Source: Microbacterium helvum (lineage in GTDB: Bacteria; Actinomycetota; Actinomycetes; Actinomycetales; Microbacteriaceae). From it: a DNA stretch of 64,000 nt. This document shows, one piece after another, positions 15,734-25,019 of this stretch; the first letter of the stretch is position 1; each line of letters starts with the position of its first letter. The stretch covers positions 1 through 64,000 of the forward strand of contig NZ_JACXZS010000007.1 of the NCBI RefSeq assembly GCF_014779795.1, in the 5' to 3' direction. A program made the translations under genes and the position numbers. The notes under the pieces are model-generated. The model ran no database searches, had not been told where the DNA came from, and saw only the letters and a program-made list of their open reading frames with translations.

Positions 15734-17251
15734 TCAGCCCACCTTGATTCTCGGGTCCAGCGCCGCGTACACCAGGTCCGCGATGAGGTTGAAAATAACT
15801 GCGAGCGTGCCCGTCACCACGAAGAACGCCATGACCGGGTTGGGGTCGTGGGCATCAAGGGCGGTGACGAACAATCTCCCCATACCGACCCAGCCGAACA
15901 CCGTCTCAGTGATGACCGCGCCGCCGATGAGCGCGCCGACATCGAACGCGATGATCGTGGTGATGGGGATGAGGGCGTTGCGGAACGCGTGACGGACGAC
16001 GACCGTGCGCTCGGTGAGACCCTTGGAGCGCGCGGTGCGGATGTAGTCCTGGTTCATGACCTCGAGCAGGCTCGCCCGCGAGTAGCGGGTGTAGCTCGCG
16101 AACGAGATCAAGATGATCGCGATCGTGGGCAGCAGCAGGTGGGTATACAGGTCAATGCCCTGCACCCAGAAGTTGCCGCCGAGGCCCGGTGTCGACGAGC
16201 CGACGGTCGCGATCGGACGACCGCGCACGCGGCTCGAGTTCGCGTACGCCTGCCAGTACGACATGTACTTGTCGAGCGCGATGAAAGCGGCAACCAAAAA
16301 TCCGACGATCGCCGTCGTGCGCACGACTGGCCCGCGGTCGGGGGCGCCCATGAACCAGCCGATGGCCCCGCTCACCACGACCGCGAGAACCGCCAGCAGC
16401 AGGAAGAACCACAGCGTCATCCCGTTGAGGATGTAGTTCATCATCGGGAAGTAGAGCGCGATGCCGATCACCGCGACGATGAGCGACGCGTACAGCGCCT
16501 TGCGGTTGCGCAAGCCCGTCGAGATCGCGGTGACGCCGACGGCGATGCCGAAGGCGAGGAACGCGTAAACCACGATGCCGATGCTCGGATCGGCAAACCA
16601 CTCCGTCACCGACAAGAAGGTAAGGACCGCGCCCGTGGCCACCGTCGAGGTGACAAACACGATGAGTCGACGCTTCCAGCGACCGCCGAGAAGTGACATC
16701 CAGAGCAGGCCCGCGATTAGAGCAAGCCCGATTATTACTGGAACGGCGATCGTCGGTGATGCCAGCCAGTTGTTCAGCTGGATGGCACCGTACTGCTTGA
16801 GAAGGACGGCGACCCAGAAGATCGGGAGCGAGAAGAAAAGAAACGCCATGAGGGTGACGCTGTAGTCAAACCCGGTGTACTGACGGAGCGCCGAAACGAT
16901 GCCGACGGTGATCCCGAGGACGATCGCGACCACCGTAGCGGTGGTCACCAACGTCAGCGTTGCGGTGATCGCATTCCCCAGAAGCGCGTTCACGGGTTGG
17001 TTCTGGATCGAGATTCCGAAGTCGCCGCGGAAGAGACCGCCGAGCCAGAGGAAGTAGCGCAGCGGTGGGGGGACGTCGAGGTTGAGGAGCTTGGTGCGCG
17101 CCTCGATGAGTTGCGCCTTGTTCGGAGCGTTGCTCTGCCGCAGGTCGTCTAGGGGGTCTCCCGAGTACGACACCAGCAGATACATCAGGAATGTCGCGGC
17201 GAAGAGCACGAAGATCGATGCGATCAACCGCCGGATGATGAATGAAGCCAT
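15734..17251 (-). CDS. dppB: oligopeptide-type ABC transporter permease, DppB type with a large internal insertion
   Basis: 505 residues instead of the usual 310-340. The first part (FIIRRLIASIFVLFAATFLMY, then GDFGISIQNQPVNALLGNAI) and the last part (YIRTARSKGLTERTVVVRHAFRNALIP, then ETVFGWVGMGRLFVTALDAHDPNPV) are standard DppB. Between about residues 165 and 360 lies an extra block with five or six hydrophobic segments and short loops. The start at 17251 (MASFIIRR) is preferred to a six-residue longer frame. It is in an operon with dppA and dppC. Confidence 0.92.
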   Translation of the reverse strand: MASFIIRRLIASIFVLFAATFLMYLLVSYSGDPLDDLRQSNAPNKAQLIEARTKLLNLDVPPPLRYFLWLGGLFRGDFGISIQNQPVNALLGNAITATLTLVTTATVVAIVLGITVGIVSALRQYTGFDYSVTLMAFLFFSLPIFWVAVLLKQYGAIQLNNWLASPTIAVPVIIGLALIAGLLWMSLLGGRWKRRLIVFVTSTVATGAVLTFLSVTEWFADPSIGIVVYAFLAFGIAVGVTAISTGLRNRKALYASLIVAVIGIALYFPMMNYILNGMTLWFFLLLAVLAVVVSGAIGWFMGAPDRGPVVRTTAIVGFLVAAFIALDKYMSYWQAYANSSRVRGRPIATVGSSTPGLGGNFWVQGIDLYTHLLLPTIAIILISFASYTRYSRASLLEVMNQDYIRTARSKGLTERTVVVRHAFRNALIPITTIIAFDVGALIGGAVITETVFGWVGMGRLFVTALDAHDPNPVMAFFVVTGTLAVIFNLIADLVYAALDPRIKVG

Positions 17252-17290
17252 GTTGTGGCCGCCTGCCAATCGATGAATCAGCGCAGGCGA

Positions 17291-17313
17291 GAGGTCGGCG
17301 TGCTGCCGACCTC
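17291..17313 (-). other. hairpin in the dppA-dppB spacer (1)
   Basis: GAGGTCGGC and GCCGACCTC form a perfect 9-bp stem with a 5-base loop, 40 bases upstream of dppB. Together with the next hairpin it may limit read-through or protect the dppA mRNA. Confidence 0.55.
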
Positions 17314-17346
17314 ATGCCCGCCGCTGAGAGGAGTGTAACGCGGCGA

Positions 17347-17375
17347 GGTGCAGGTCCCCCAGGGGGACCTGCACC
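17347..17375 (-). other. hairpin in the dppA-dppB spacer (2), 3' stabiliser or partial terminator
   Basis: Perfect 13-bp stem with loop CAG (29 bases in all), 46 bases after the dppA stop. In many binding-protein-dependent systems such a structure keeps binding-protein mRNA above permease mRNA. Confidence 0.65.
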
Positions 17376-17421
17376 CCACCTCGGTGGTCAGTGCCGTAGC
17401 ACGCTGACTACCGTGTGACGA

Positions 17422-19263
17422 TCACTCTCCCGAGTCGGTGACGGCCCAGTCCCACGCGTTCCAGAAGATCGTGGGGGCGAGGATCGACGGGTCGATGCCC
17501 TCCACACGGTCGCTGAAGGCGGTGACGCCCGGGAACTGGAAGATGGTCACGCCGTAGAAGTCGCCCCACAGCAGCTTGTCCATCTCGAGCTGCAGTTCGA
17601 TCTGCTTGTCGGCGTCGAACTCCACGTTCAGCTGAGCGACGAGGTCGTCGACCTCAGCGTTCGAGTAGAAGTTCAAGTTGTTGATCGCACCGGTCTGGAA
17701 GGTCGGCAGCGAGTTGGTCACACCGAGGCTGGTCGACTGCCACCCGAAGAGCGACGCGTCGTATGCACCGGCGGTGCCCAGGAGGCCGCCCCACTTCTCG
17801 GAACCGCAGTCCGTGACGTTGAAGCCGGCCTGCGCAGCGGACTGCTGGATCAGCGCGAACTCGTTGACACGACGCGGGTTGTTCGACGCGTAGAGGATGC
17901 AGACCGAGGTGTCGGTGATGCCCGACTCGGCCAGCAGCGCCTTCGCGCCCTCGATGTCGACCTCGGCGTAGGCGTCAGAACCGTTGGTCTTGACGGCCTC
18001 GTCGTAGCCCTCGGCGCCCGGGACGAACAGCTGCGAGCTGCGCAGGAGCGCGTCGTCGCCGGCGATCGGCTTGATCAGCGTGTCGAGGATCTCCTGGCGG
18101 GGGATCGTCTTGAGGAACGCCTCGCGAGCCTTCGCGTTCGAGAAGATGTTCTGGCTGTTCTTGCCCTGGTCGAACTGCAGGTCGACGTGCTCGTACGTGC
18201 CCTCGACACCGGTCTTGACGGTGATTCCGTCGACCGCGTCGAGCGCCGTCTTGATGTCGGCCGTGGCCTGGGGCGAGATGACGTCGACCTCACCGTTCTG
18301 CAGCGCCTGGACCGCAGCGAGCGGGTCCGGGATGAAGCGGATGGTGATCTCTTCGATGTTCGGCGTGTTCTCACCCGTGTACTCGGGGTTCGCCTTGAGC
18401 GTCACGAACTGGTCGGCGACGAAGTCCGTGATCATGTACGGGCCGCTCGCGGTGACGAGCTCGGCGTCGTCGGGCATCTCGGTGAAGTTGAAGCCCGAGT
18501 TCCAGAACGACGAGATCGGCGCGAGGGCCGCGGCGTCGTTGTCCTGGATCGCCGAGACGACGGCATCCTTGGCTTCCTGAGCGTCGTCGAGGTTGAGGGC
18601 CTTCTCACCGATGACGTGCGCGGGGAGCGGGCTCGGGAACGAGAGCTCCCAGTCGACGAACGGAGCGTCGTACACGAGGGTGATCGACTTGTTGTCGTCG
18701 CTGACCTCAGGCGTCTGCGAGACGAGACCGAGGCCGGCGTCCGGCGTGGCGCCCGAGTCGAAGTAGACGACGTCCGTGGGGAGGTCGCCGGTGAACTCAC
18801 CGGTCTCGGCGTCCTGGTACTGCGTGGGGTCGAAGTCCGGCGTGTCGAGGGCGCGCGACAGTGCGGCCCAGTTCAGCAGGAGGTCGGACGCGTCCACGTC
18901 CACACCGTCGGACCACTTGACGCCGTCGGCGATCGTGTACTTGATCGTCAGCGGGTCGTCCGACAGCTTCTCGTACGAACCGAACGACTTGTCCTCGATG
19001 AGCTTCGGGGTGTTGTCGTAGTAGTTGAAGCCGCCGAGGACGAGGTAGTTGATGTTGTTGTTCGCCGTGGCGTTGCCGAACGACGTGTTGCCGTTCATCG
19101 AGTAGAACGCCTGGTTCCACGCCGCCGTGATCGACGAGCCCTCGACGAGACCGGAGTCGTCGCCCGAGCTGTTGTCGCCACCGTTGCCGGCGGCGCAACC
19201 CGAGATCGCCAGTGCGCCGACTGCGGTGAGCGCCACCGCAGCCGAGATGCGCTTCATTCTCAC
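17422..19263 (-). CDS. dppA: oligopeptide-type ABC transporter substrate-binding lipoprotein
   Basis: 613-residue family 5 extracellular solute-binding protein. The signal peptide ends in the lipobox LAISGC, so the mature protein is lipid-anchored. Family features include VKWSDGVDVDASDLLLNWA, ASGPYMITDF and IRFIPDPLAAVQALQNGEVD. AGGAGG precedes both a GTG (19263, 4-base spacing) and an ATG two codons later; I keep the GTG. It leads the operon dppA-dppB-dppC and, beyond the antisense gene, dppDF. The exact substrate (peptide or other) cannot be told. Confidence 0.93.
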   Translation of the reverse strand: MRMKRISAAVALTAVGALAISGCAAGNGGDNSSGDDSGLVEGSSITAAWNQAFYSMNGNTSFGNATANNNINYLVLGGFNYYDNTPKLIEDKSFGSYEKLSDDPLTIKYTIADGVKWSDGVDVDASDLLLNWAALSRALDTPDFDPTQYQDAETGEFTGDLPTDVVYFDSGATPDAGLGLVSQTPEVSDDNKSITLVYDAPFVDWELSFPSPLPAHVIGEKALNLDDAQEAKDAVVSAIQDNDAAALAPISSFWNSGFNFTEMPDDAELVTASGPYMITDFVADQFVTLKANPEYTGENTPNIEEITIRFIPDPLAAVQALQNGEVDVISPQATADIKTALDAVDGITVKTGVEGTYEHVDLQFDQGKNSQNIFSNAKAREAFLKTIPRQEILDTLIKPIAGDDALLRSSQLFVPGAEGYDEAVKTNGSDAYAEVDIEGAKALLAESGITDTSVCILYASNNPRRVNEFALIQQSAAQAGFNVTDCGSEKWGGLLGTAGAYDASLFGWQSTSLGVTNSLPTFQTGAINNLNFYSNAEVDDLVAQLNVEFDADKQIELQLEMDKLLWGDFYGVTIFQFPGVTAFSDRVEGIDPSILAPTIFWNAWDWAVTDSGE

Positions 19264-19329
19264 TGTTCCTCCTGTGCAGGGTTTGTGCGCGCGCGTCTAG
19301 CGAAGCCGGACGGGCGCGCGGATGGGAAA

Positions 19330-19358
19330 ACGATAAGCATCGCTGGTGAGATGGTCAA
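19330..19358 (-). promoter_or_regulatory. promoter of the first dpp operon
   Basis: -35 TTGACC (19353-19358), 17-bp spacer and -10 TATCGT (19330-19335), 67 bases before the dppA start. CGTTTT occurs three times in and just upstream of the promoter on the minus strand and might belong to an operator. Confidence 0.65.
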
Positions 19359-19422
19359 AACGATCGGCCAAAACGTTACAGAGCCTTAACTCAATCGACG
19401 CGAAGTGTGACAATCTGACAAG

Positions 19423-20280
19423 ATGACCCCCTCTTTCCCGCCCGTTGATGGTGTGGTATCGAGTACCCTGCCCTCCAGCACTCGGTATCAGCGGCGCCGT
19501 CTCACGTGGGAGATCTGGATCGTCCTGGCCGTCACCGTGGGCCAGTCCGCGCTGTACTCGGTGCTGTCGCTCGTGCGCAGGCTGCTGGCTCCCGTGCCGC
19601 TGGGCTCGCAGCAGGCGCAGGTGAACCCCTCGCGCGACGCGCAGGCGGTGTGGGACGTCGTCTACCAGCTGCTCTCGGTGTTCTTCGCGCTCGCGCTGGT
19701 GGCTCTGGTCGTCTACCTGCTGTGGGAGCCCGGCAGCAACGCGCTGCGGCGCATCGGCCTGGACTTCACGCGCTTCGGCGGCGACCTCGGGCGCGGCATC
19801 CTGCTGGCGGCCGTGATCGGCCTGCCCGGCCTGGCGCTGTACGCCGCCGGCCGCGCACTCGGCATCACCGTCGCGGTCGTGGCCTCTCCCCTGGATGCCG
19901 CCTGGTGGACGATCCCGCTGCTCGTGCTGTCGGCGCTGCGCGCCGGGCTCACCGAAGAGGTCATCTTCATCGGCTACCTGTTCGACCGGCTGCGCAGGCT
20001 CGGATGGAACGACTGGACGATCATCCTGACGTCGGCGGCGCTGCGCGGCGCGTATCACGCCTACCAGGGCTTCGGCGCGATCGTCGGCAACGTCGTGATG
20101 GGTCTCGTGTTCGGCTGGTGCTACCGCCGGTGGGGACGCGTCATGCCCCTCGTCATCGCCCACACGATCCTCGACATCGTCGCGTTCGTCGGCTACCCCC
20201 TCGCCGCCGCGCTGTGGCCCGGCGTGTTCGCGCCCGCCCCCACCCCGACGCCGAGCACCACGCCGACCCCGAGCAGCTGA
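19423..20280 (+). CDS. CPBP family intramembrane glutamic endopeptidase
   Basis: 285 residues with about seven hydrophobic segments. The CPBP (Abi) motifs are present: EEVIFIGYLFDRLRRLG (motif 1, paired Glu), RGAYHAYQGF (motif 2, His) and AHTILDIVAF (motif 3, His/Asp). The C-terminus is a Pro/Thr-rich tail. Such proteases act in CAAX-type processing or bacteriocin immunity; nothing nearby tells which. It is divergent from dppA. An ATG follows CAATCT at 6 bases, a weak leaderless-type match. Confidence 0.85.
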   Translation: MTPSFPPVDGVVSSTLPSSTRYQRRRLTWEIWIVLAVTVGQSALYSVLSLVRRLLAPVPLGSQQAQVNPSRDAQAVWDVVYQLLSVFFALALVALVVYLLWEPGSNALRRIGLDFTRFGGDLGRGILLAAVIGLPGLALYAAGRALGITVAVVASPLDAAWWTIPLLVLSALRAGLTEEVIFIGYLFDRLRRLGWNDWTIILTSAALRGAYHAYQGFGAIVGNVVMGLVFGWCYRRWGRVMPLVIAHTILDIVAFVGYPLAAALWPGVFAPAPTPTPSTTPTPSS

Positions 20281-20315
20281 GAGCGACGGGATGCCGGGGG
20301 CTCCGGCATCCCGTC
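20279..20315 (+). terminator. terminator after the CPBP gene, left copy of a 37-bp repeat (T)
   Basis: 13-bp perfect stem (20285-20297 with 20303-20315) and loop GGGCT. The 37 bases 20279-20315 are identical to 21655-21691 on the far side of the next gene. Confidence 0.8.
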
Positions 20316-20353
20316 CCTGCCTGCCCCGTCCCTGCCTGCCCGCGCACTCTCCA

Positions 20354-20422
20354 GCGAGACCGATGTGGGGCGACGAGACCGTGGGCGAACCCCAAGGTCT
20401 CGTCCCCCGGGTACGGTCTCAC
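20354..20422. repeat. nested palindromic repeat, left copy (P)
   Basis: About 69 bases with three nested stems: outer GAGACCG/CGGTCTC (20356-20362 with 20414-20420), middle GACGAGACC/GGTCTCGTC (20372-20380 with 20396-20404, perfect), inner TGGG/CCCA. A related copy in the same orientation lies at 21562-21630. No ORF is present. Confidence 0.75.
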
Positions 20423-20523
20423 CGGGGCGCGGAGGTTCCTCCACAGGGGCGGCGCGGCTCGGACCGTCCACAACCGAGCCGGGTGGCATCGCCTGACGGG
20501 CAAGGGTCGGCCAGTGTCGAAGG

Positions 20524-21516
20524 ATGCCGTTGCTCGCATTGCCGATACAGGCCCGGCCGTCGCCGGTGATGCTCCTCCGCTCCGACGAGGTGCCGCATCC
20601 GGAACGAGCCGTCGCGCGCGGCGACCTCGTGAAGGTGCAACGGGGTGTGTACGCCCCGTTCGAGAAGTGGCACGCACTCGCACCCTGGACCCGGTACCTC
20701 GCACGCGTGCATGCCACGTTGCTGGCGCGCCCGGACGCCATTCCTTCCCACGAGTCAGCTGCCGCACTATTGGGTGGGCCCGTGTTCGGCGACCCGGTGA
20801 TCGTCCACGTCCTCGCGCCCGCATCGGGTGAGTCGGGGTTGGTGTCCGGCGTCCGGACGCACACCACCCGCGATGACCGCGGACTGCTCATGGCGGGCAG
20901 TATCGCGGTGACCTCACCCGCAGAGACCGCGGTCGACCTCGCGCGGTCCCGGCATCCGGCGATCGGGTTGGCTGTCGCCGACGCGATGCTGCGGCTGGAC
21001 GCGGACCTGTCGAGCGACGTGCTGACCGAGATGAACGAAAAGCGATCAAGCCGTCGTGGCCGCGACATCGCGCGCTGGGCGCTCAGCCGGGCGACGGCGC
21101 TCGCCGAGTCGTCGATCGAGTCGGTCAGCCGCGCGGTCATCGAGTGGCTCGGCCTTCCGGCACCCGAGCTGCAGGTGTCGTTCCGAGCCTCTACCGGCGA
21201 GATCGACCGGGGCGACTTCGTCTGGGAGCGCTACTCGCTCGGCGGCGAGGCGGACGGCGACCTGAAATTCGACGGGCGATACGGCGACCCGGCCGCTGCG
21301 CTGAAGAATCAGCGAGCGCGGGACGCCCGGCTGCGCGAGAACCTGGACGCGATCGCGCACTGGGGGTGGACCGACGCCACCACCTTCACGCCGCTGCGCA
21401 GCCTTCTGCACGGAATGGGGCTGCCCGTGATCGCCCCCGAGAACGTCAGTGCCCTGACATCGATGCGGCGCGCACTCATGGCACGCCCGCCGCACGCGAC
21501 GCGCAAGCCCGACTGA
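20524..21516 (+). CDS. AbiEi-like winged-helix protein with C-terminal nuclease-like (DUF559/Vsr-type) domain
   Basis: 330 residues. The N-terminal part (about 15-110) resembles the type IV antitoxin AbiEi: DEVPHPERAVARGDLVKVQRGVYAP, then SHESAAALLGGPVFG. The C-terminal part (about 215-310) resembles DUF559/Vsr-like PD-(D/E)XK folds: EIDRGDFVWERY, GGEADGDLKF, then an Arg-rich helix and AHWGWTD. No AbiEii toxin follows, so this is an orphan antitoxin-like protein. The start is uncertain: ATG 20524 has no clear Shine-Dalgarno and ATG 20569 is an alternative. The gene lies inside two kinds of direct repeats. Confidence 0.75.
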   Translation: MPLLALPIQARPSPVMLLRSDEVPHPERAVARGDLVKVQRGVYAPFEKWHALAPWTRYLARVHATLLARPDAIPSHESAAALLGGPVFGDPVIVHVLAPASGESGLVSGVRTHTTRDDRGLLMAGSIAVTSPAETAVDLARSRHPAIGLAVADAMLRLDADLSSDVLTEMNEKRSSRRGRDIARWALSRATALAESSIESVSRAVIEWLGLPAPELQVSFRASTGEIDRGDFVWERYSLGGEADGDLKFDGRYGDPAAALKNQRARDARLRENLDAIAHWGWTDATTFTPLRSLLHGMGLPVIAPENVSALTSMRRALMARPPHATRKPD

Positions 21517-21561
21517 TCCCGCGCCGCCGCCCTCCCGCCCCGCGCACACAGCTGCGTCCCG

Positions 21562-21630
21562 GTGAGACCGTAGCCCATGGACGAGACCGTGGGTGAACCC
21601 CGCGGTCTCGTCCACGCGGTCCGGTCTCAC
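21562..21630. repeat. nested palindromic repeat, right copy (P)
   Basis: Perfect outer stem GTGAGACCG/CGGTCTCAC (21562-21570 with 21622-21630) and perfect 11-bp middle stem (21578-21588 with 21604-21614), with a TGGG/CCCC core. It has the same orientation and similar spacing as 20354-20422, with diverged spacer bases, so the stems are what is conserved. Confidence 0.78.
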
Positions 21631-21654
21631 AGACAGGCTCTGATCCGCACGACG

Positions 21655-21691
21655 GAGAGCGACGGGATGCCGGGGGCTCCGGCATCCCGTC
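21655..21691. terminator. terminator shared with gcvP, right copy of the 37-bp repeat (T)
   Basis: Identical to 20279-20315 over 37 bases. It lies between the AbiEi-like gene and the convergent gcvP stop at 21704. Confidence 0.8.
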
Positions 21692-21703
21692 GTCAGAGGT
21701 CGC

Positions 21704-24619
21704 TCAGGCGAAGGCCTCGATCGGCGGGCACGCGCAGACGAGGTTGCGGTCGCCGTACGCCTGGTCGATGCGGCGCACCGGCGGCCAGTACTTCGTCCGC
21801 ACGAGGGCGTGCACGGGGTATACCGCGGTCTCGCGCGAGTACGGGTGCTCCCACTCGCCCGCGACGACCGACTCGGCCGTGTGCGGGGCGTTCACCAGCG
21901 GGTTGTCCGCCTGCGGCCACTCCCCCGCCGCGACGCGGTCCGCCTCGGCCTTGATCGCGATCATGGCCTCGATGAACCGCTCGATCTCACCGAGGTCCTC
22001 GGACTCGGTCGGCTCGACCATGAGCGTGCCCGCGACCGGGAACGACATCGTCGGCGCGTGGAACCCGTAGTCGATGAGACGCTTGGCCACGTCGTCGACC
22101 GTGACACCGGTCGCGTCGCGCAGCGGGCGCAGATCGAGGATGCACTCGTGCGCGACGAGCCCGGCCTCGCCCGCGTACAGCACCGGGAAGTGGTCACGGA
22201 GCCGGAATGCGATGTAGTTGGCCGACAGCACCGCCGCCGCGGTGGCGCGACGGAGGCCCTCAGCGCCCATCATGCGCACGTACGCCCACGAGATCGGCAG
22301 GATGCCCGCCGAACCGTGCGGCGCGGCCGAGATCGGCCCGCCGTCGAACACCCCGCCCGGGTGGTCACGACGCTGCGAGAAGGGGTGCGAGGGCAGATAG
22401 GGCGCGAGGTGCGCCTTGGCCGCGACCGGGCCGACACCGGGCCCGCCGCCGCCGTGCGGGATCGCGAACGTCTTGTGCAGGTTGAGATGCGACACATCGC
22501 CGCCCAGGTCGCCGAAACGCGCGTAGCCGAGCAGGGCGTTGAGGTTCGCGCCGTCGACGTAGACCTGCCCGCCGGCGTCGTGCACGGCCTGCGTGATCTC
22601 GAGCACGTCGTGCTCGTACACGCCGTGCGTCGACGGGTAGGTGATCATGAGCGCCGCGAGCTCGTCGGCGTGGGTCGCGATCTTGGCACGAAGATCGTCG
22701 AGATCCACGTTGCCGGCGTCGTCGCACGCGACCACGACGACGCGCATGCCGGCGAGCACGGCCGACGCCGCGTTCGTGCCGTGCGCCGACGACGGGATGA
22801 GGCAGACGGTGCGTGCGAGGTCGCCGTTGGCGCGGTGGTAGCCGCGGATCGCCATGAGACCCGCGAGCTCACCCTGCGAGCCGGCGTTCGGCTGCAGCGA
22901 CACCGCGTCGTACCCCGTGACCTCGGCGAGCCACACCTCGAGCTGCTCGATCATCGCGAGGTAGCCGTGCACATCCTCTTCGGGCGCGAACGGGTGCACG
23001 CGCGAGAACTCGGGCCACGACACCGCTGCCATCTCGGTGGCCGCGTTGAGCTTCATGGTGCACGAGCCGAGCGGGATCATGCCCCGGTCGAGAGCGTAGT
23101 CGCGGTCCGACAGCTGCTTGAGGTAGCGCATCATCGCCGTCTCGGAGCGGTGCGAGTTGAACACCGGGTGCGTGAGGAACTCTTCGAGCCGGTGCAGCTC
23201 GGCCGGCACCGCGGCAAGCGGTGCGGCATCCCCGAACGGAAGCTCGCGCTCGCCCTGCGCGCCGGCACCGGCGAACTCGCCCTCGGGCAGGCCGAAGGCC
23301 CACGCGACGGCGGCGAGGTCGTCGGCGGTCGTCGTCTCGTCGACCGAGACGCCGACGGTCGCGTCGTCGATCCACGCCAGCTGATAGCCGCGCTCGCGCG
23401 CACGCTCGATCACCCGGCGCGACGGCCCGGGCGTCGCCACCCGGATGGTGTCGAAGAAGGAGTCCGTCCGCAGCGAGAGCCCGTACGAGCGAAGCCGCTC
23501 CGCCAGTGCCTCGGCCTTCTTCGCGACGTCGGTGGCGATCGCCCGCAGCCCGTCGGGGCCGTGGTAGACGGCGTACATCGACGCCATCACCGCGAGGAGC
23601 ACCTGCGACGTGCAGATGTTCGACGTCGCCTTCTCGCGGCGGATGTGCTGCTCGCGCGTCTGCAGCGCGAGACGGTACGCGGGGTGGCCGGCGGCGTCCT
23701 GCGAGACGCCGACCAGACGCCCGGGCAGCTGGCGCTCCAGCCCCTGGCGCACCGCCATGTAGCCGGCGTGGGGTCCGCCGAAGCCGAGCGGCACGCCGAA
23801 GCGCTGAGTGGTGCCCACGGCGACGTCGGCGCCCAGCGAGCCGGGCGAGCGCAGCAGCGTGAGGGCCAGGAGGTCGGCCGCGACCACGACCAGCGCGCCG
23901 GCGACGTGTGCGGCATCCACGACTCCAGCGGGATCCCACACGCGACCCGACGCGCCCGGATACTGCACCAGGACGCCGAAGCACTCGTCAGGCAGGGTCG
24001 CACCGTGGGCGAGGTCGAGCTCGACGAGCTCGATGCCGACGGCGGCAGCGCGATGCGCGAGCAGGGCGCGGGTCTGCGGCAGCGCGTCGGCGTCGACCAC
24101 GAACACGTTCGAGGCCGACTTCGAGCCGCGGCGGGCGACCAGCATGCCCTCGACGACCGCGGTCGCCTCGTCGAGCATCGACGCGTTGGCCGTCGCGAGA
24201 CCGGTGAGGTCGGTCACCATCGTCTGGAAGTTGATGAGCGCCTCCAGGCGCCCCTGCGAGATCTCGGGCTGATACGGCGTGTACGCGGTGTACCAGGACG
24301 GGTTCTCGAGCACGTTGCGCGCGATGACCGAGGGCGTGAACGTGTCGGAGTACCCGAGGCCGATCATCGGGCGGGCGACGCGGTTCTGCGAGGCCAGCGC
24401 GCGCAGCTCGGCGAGCGCCTCGGCCTCGGTGGCGGCGGGTGGGATGTCGCTCGTGGAGCGGGGCTTCGCGTGGATGGATGCCGGCACCGCTGCCTCGACG
24501 AGAGCATCGACGCTGTCGTAGCCCAGGGCGTCGAGCATCGTGCGCTGGGCTGCGGCATCCGTGCCGATGTGGCGGTCGGCGAACGCCCCGGCACGCTCTG
24601 CGCGACGCATACCCGTCAT
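21704..24619 (-). CDS. gcvP: glycine dehydrogenase (decarboxylating), P protein
   Basis: 971-residue PLP enzyme that decarboxylates glycine and loads the aminomethyl group on GcvH lipoate. Both halves of the single-chain form are present, with the N-terminal [21 protein letters not shown] and the PLP-lysine motif [18 protein letters not shown]. The frame is open to 24958, but its Arg-rich extension is a shadow of gcvH; the ATG at 24619 overlaps the gcvH stop (ATGA) and gives the proper N-terminus ([10 protein letters not shown]). It is the last gene of gcvT-gcvH-gcvP. Confidence 0.97.
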   Translation of the reverse strand: MTGMRRAERAGAFADRHIGTDAAAQRTMLDALGYDSVDALVEAAVPASIHAKPRSTSDIPPAATEAEALAELRALASQNRVARPMIGLGYSDTFTPSVIARNVLENPSWYTAYTPYQPEISQGRLEALINFQTMVTDLTGLATANASMLDEATAVVEGMLVARRGSKSASNVFVVDADALPQTRALLAHRAAAVGIELVELDLAHGATLPDECFGVLVQYPGASGRVWDPAGVVDAAHVAGALVVVAADLLALTLLRSPGSLGADVAVGTTQRFGVPLGFGGPHAGYMAVRQGLERQLPGRLVGVSQDAAGHPAYRLALQTREQHIRREKATSNICTSQVLLAVMASMYAVYHGPDGLRAIATDVAKKAEALAERLRSYGLSLRTDSFFDTIRVATPGPSRRVIERARERGYQLAWIDDATVGVSVDETTTADDLAAVAWAFGLPEGEFAGAGAQGERELPFGDAAPLAAVPAELHRLEEFLTHPVFNSHRSETAMMRYLKQLSDRDYALDRGMIPLGSCTMKLNAATEMAAVSWPEFSRVHPFAPEEDVHGYLAMIEQLEVWLAEVTGYDAVSLQPNAGSQGELAGLMAIRGYHRANGDLARTVCLIPSSAHGTNAASAVLAGMRVVVVACDDAGNVDLDDLRAKIATHADELAALMITYPSTHGVYEHDVLEITQAVHDAGGQVYVDGANLNALLGYARFGDLGGDVSHLNLHKTFAIPHGGGGPGVGPVAAKAHLAPYLPSHPFSQRRDHPGGVFDGGPISAAPHGSAGILPISWAYVRMMGAEGLRRATAAAVLSANYIAFRLRDHFPVLYAGEAGLVAHECILDLRPLRDATGVTVDDVAKRLIDYGFHAPTMSFPVAGTLMVEPTESEDLGEIERFIEAMIAIKAEADRVAAGEWPQADNPLVNAPHTAESVVAGEWEHPYSRETAVYPVHALVRTKYWPPVRRIDQAYGDRNLVCACPPIEAFA

Positions 24620-24999
24620 TCGGCGCCGCCCGTGAGCGAGATGTACGCGTCGCGGTCGAGGAGGCCCTCGACGGCGGCAGGATCCACGGTGATCTTCACG
24701 AGCCAGCCGGCGCCGAACGGGTCGGCGTTCACGAGCGACGGGTCGTCGACGACGGCGTCGTTGACCGCGACGACCTCGCCCGTCAGCGGTGCGTAGAGCT
24801 CGCCGACCGACTTGGTCGACTCGATCTCGCCGACGACCGTCGCCGCGGTCACGGCGGTGCCGACGGCGGGCAGCTCGACGAACACGACGTCTCCGAGCTT
24901 GTCGGCGGCGTACTCGGTGATGCCGACGGTCGCGGTGTCGCCGTCCAGGGTGACCCACTCGTGCTCGGCGGTGTACTTGAGGGCGGTCAGATCGGTCAT
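24616..24999 (-). CDS. gcvH: glycine cleavage system H protein
   Basis: 127-residue lipoyl carrier. The lipoylation motif is [20 protein letters not shown], with the modified Lys near residue 63. GGAGG lies six bases upstream of the ATG. It overlaps gcvP by four bases and follows gcvT by 20 bases. Confidence 0.97.
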   Translation of the reverse strand: MTDLTALKYTAEHEWVTLDGDTATVGITEYAADKLGDVVFVELPAVGTAVTAATVVGEIESTKSVGELYAPLTGEVVAVNDAVVDDPSLVNADPFGAGWLVKITVDPAAVEGLLDRDAYISLTGGAE

Positions 25000-25019
25000 G
25001 GGGTTCCTCCGGTGCGTGT

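Noticed and set aside
20354..20422. tRNA or structured ncRNA gene
   Set aside because: The nested stems do not form a cloverleaf and lack TTCGA/CCA-type tRNA features; treated as a repeat.
21809..24796. 995-residue plus-strand open frame over gcvP
   Set aside because: Antisense shadow of gcvP, produced by high GC; gcvP is unambiguous.
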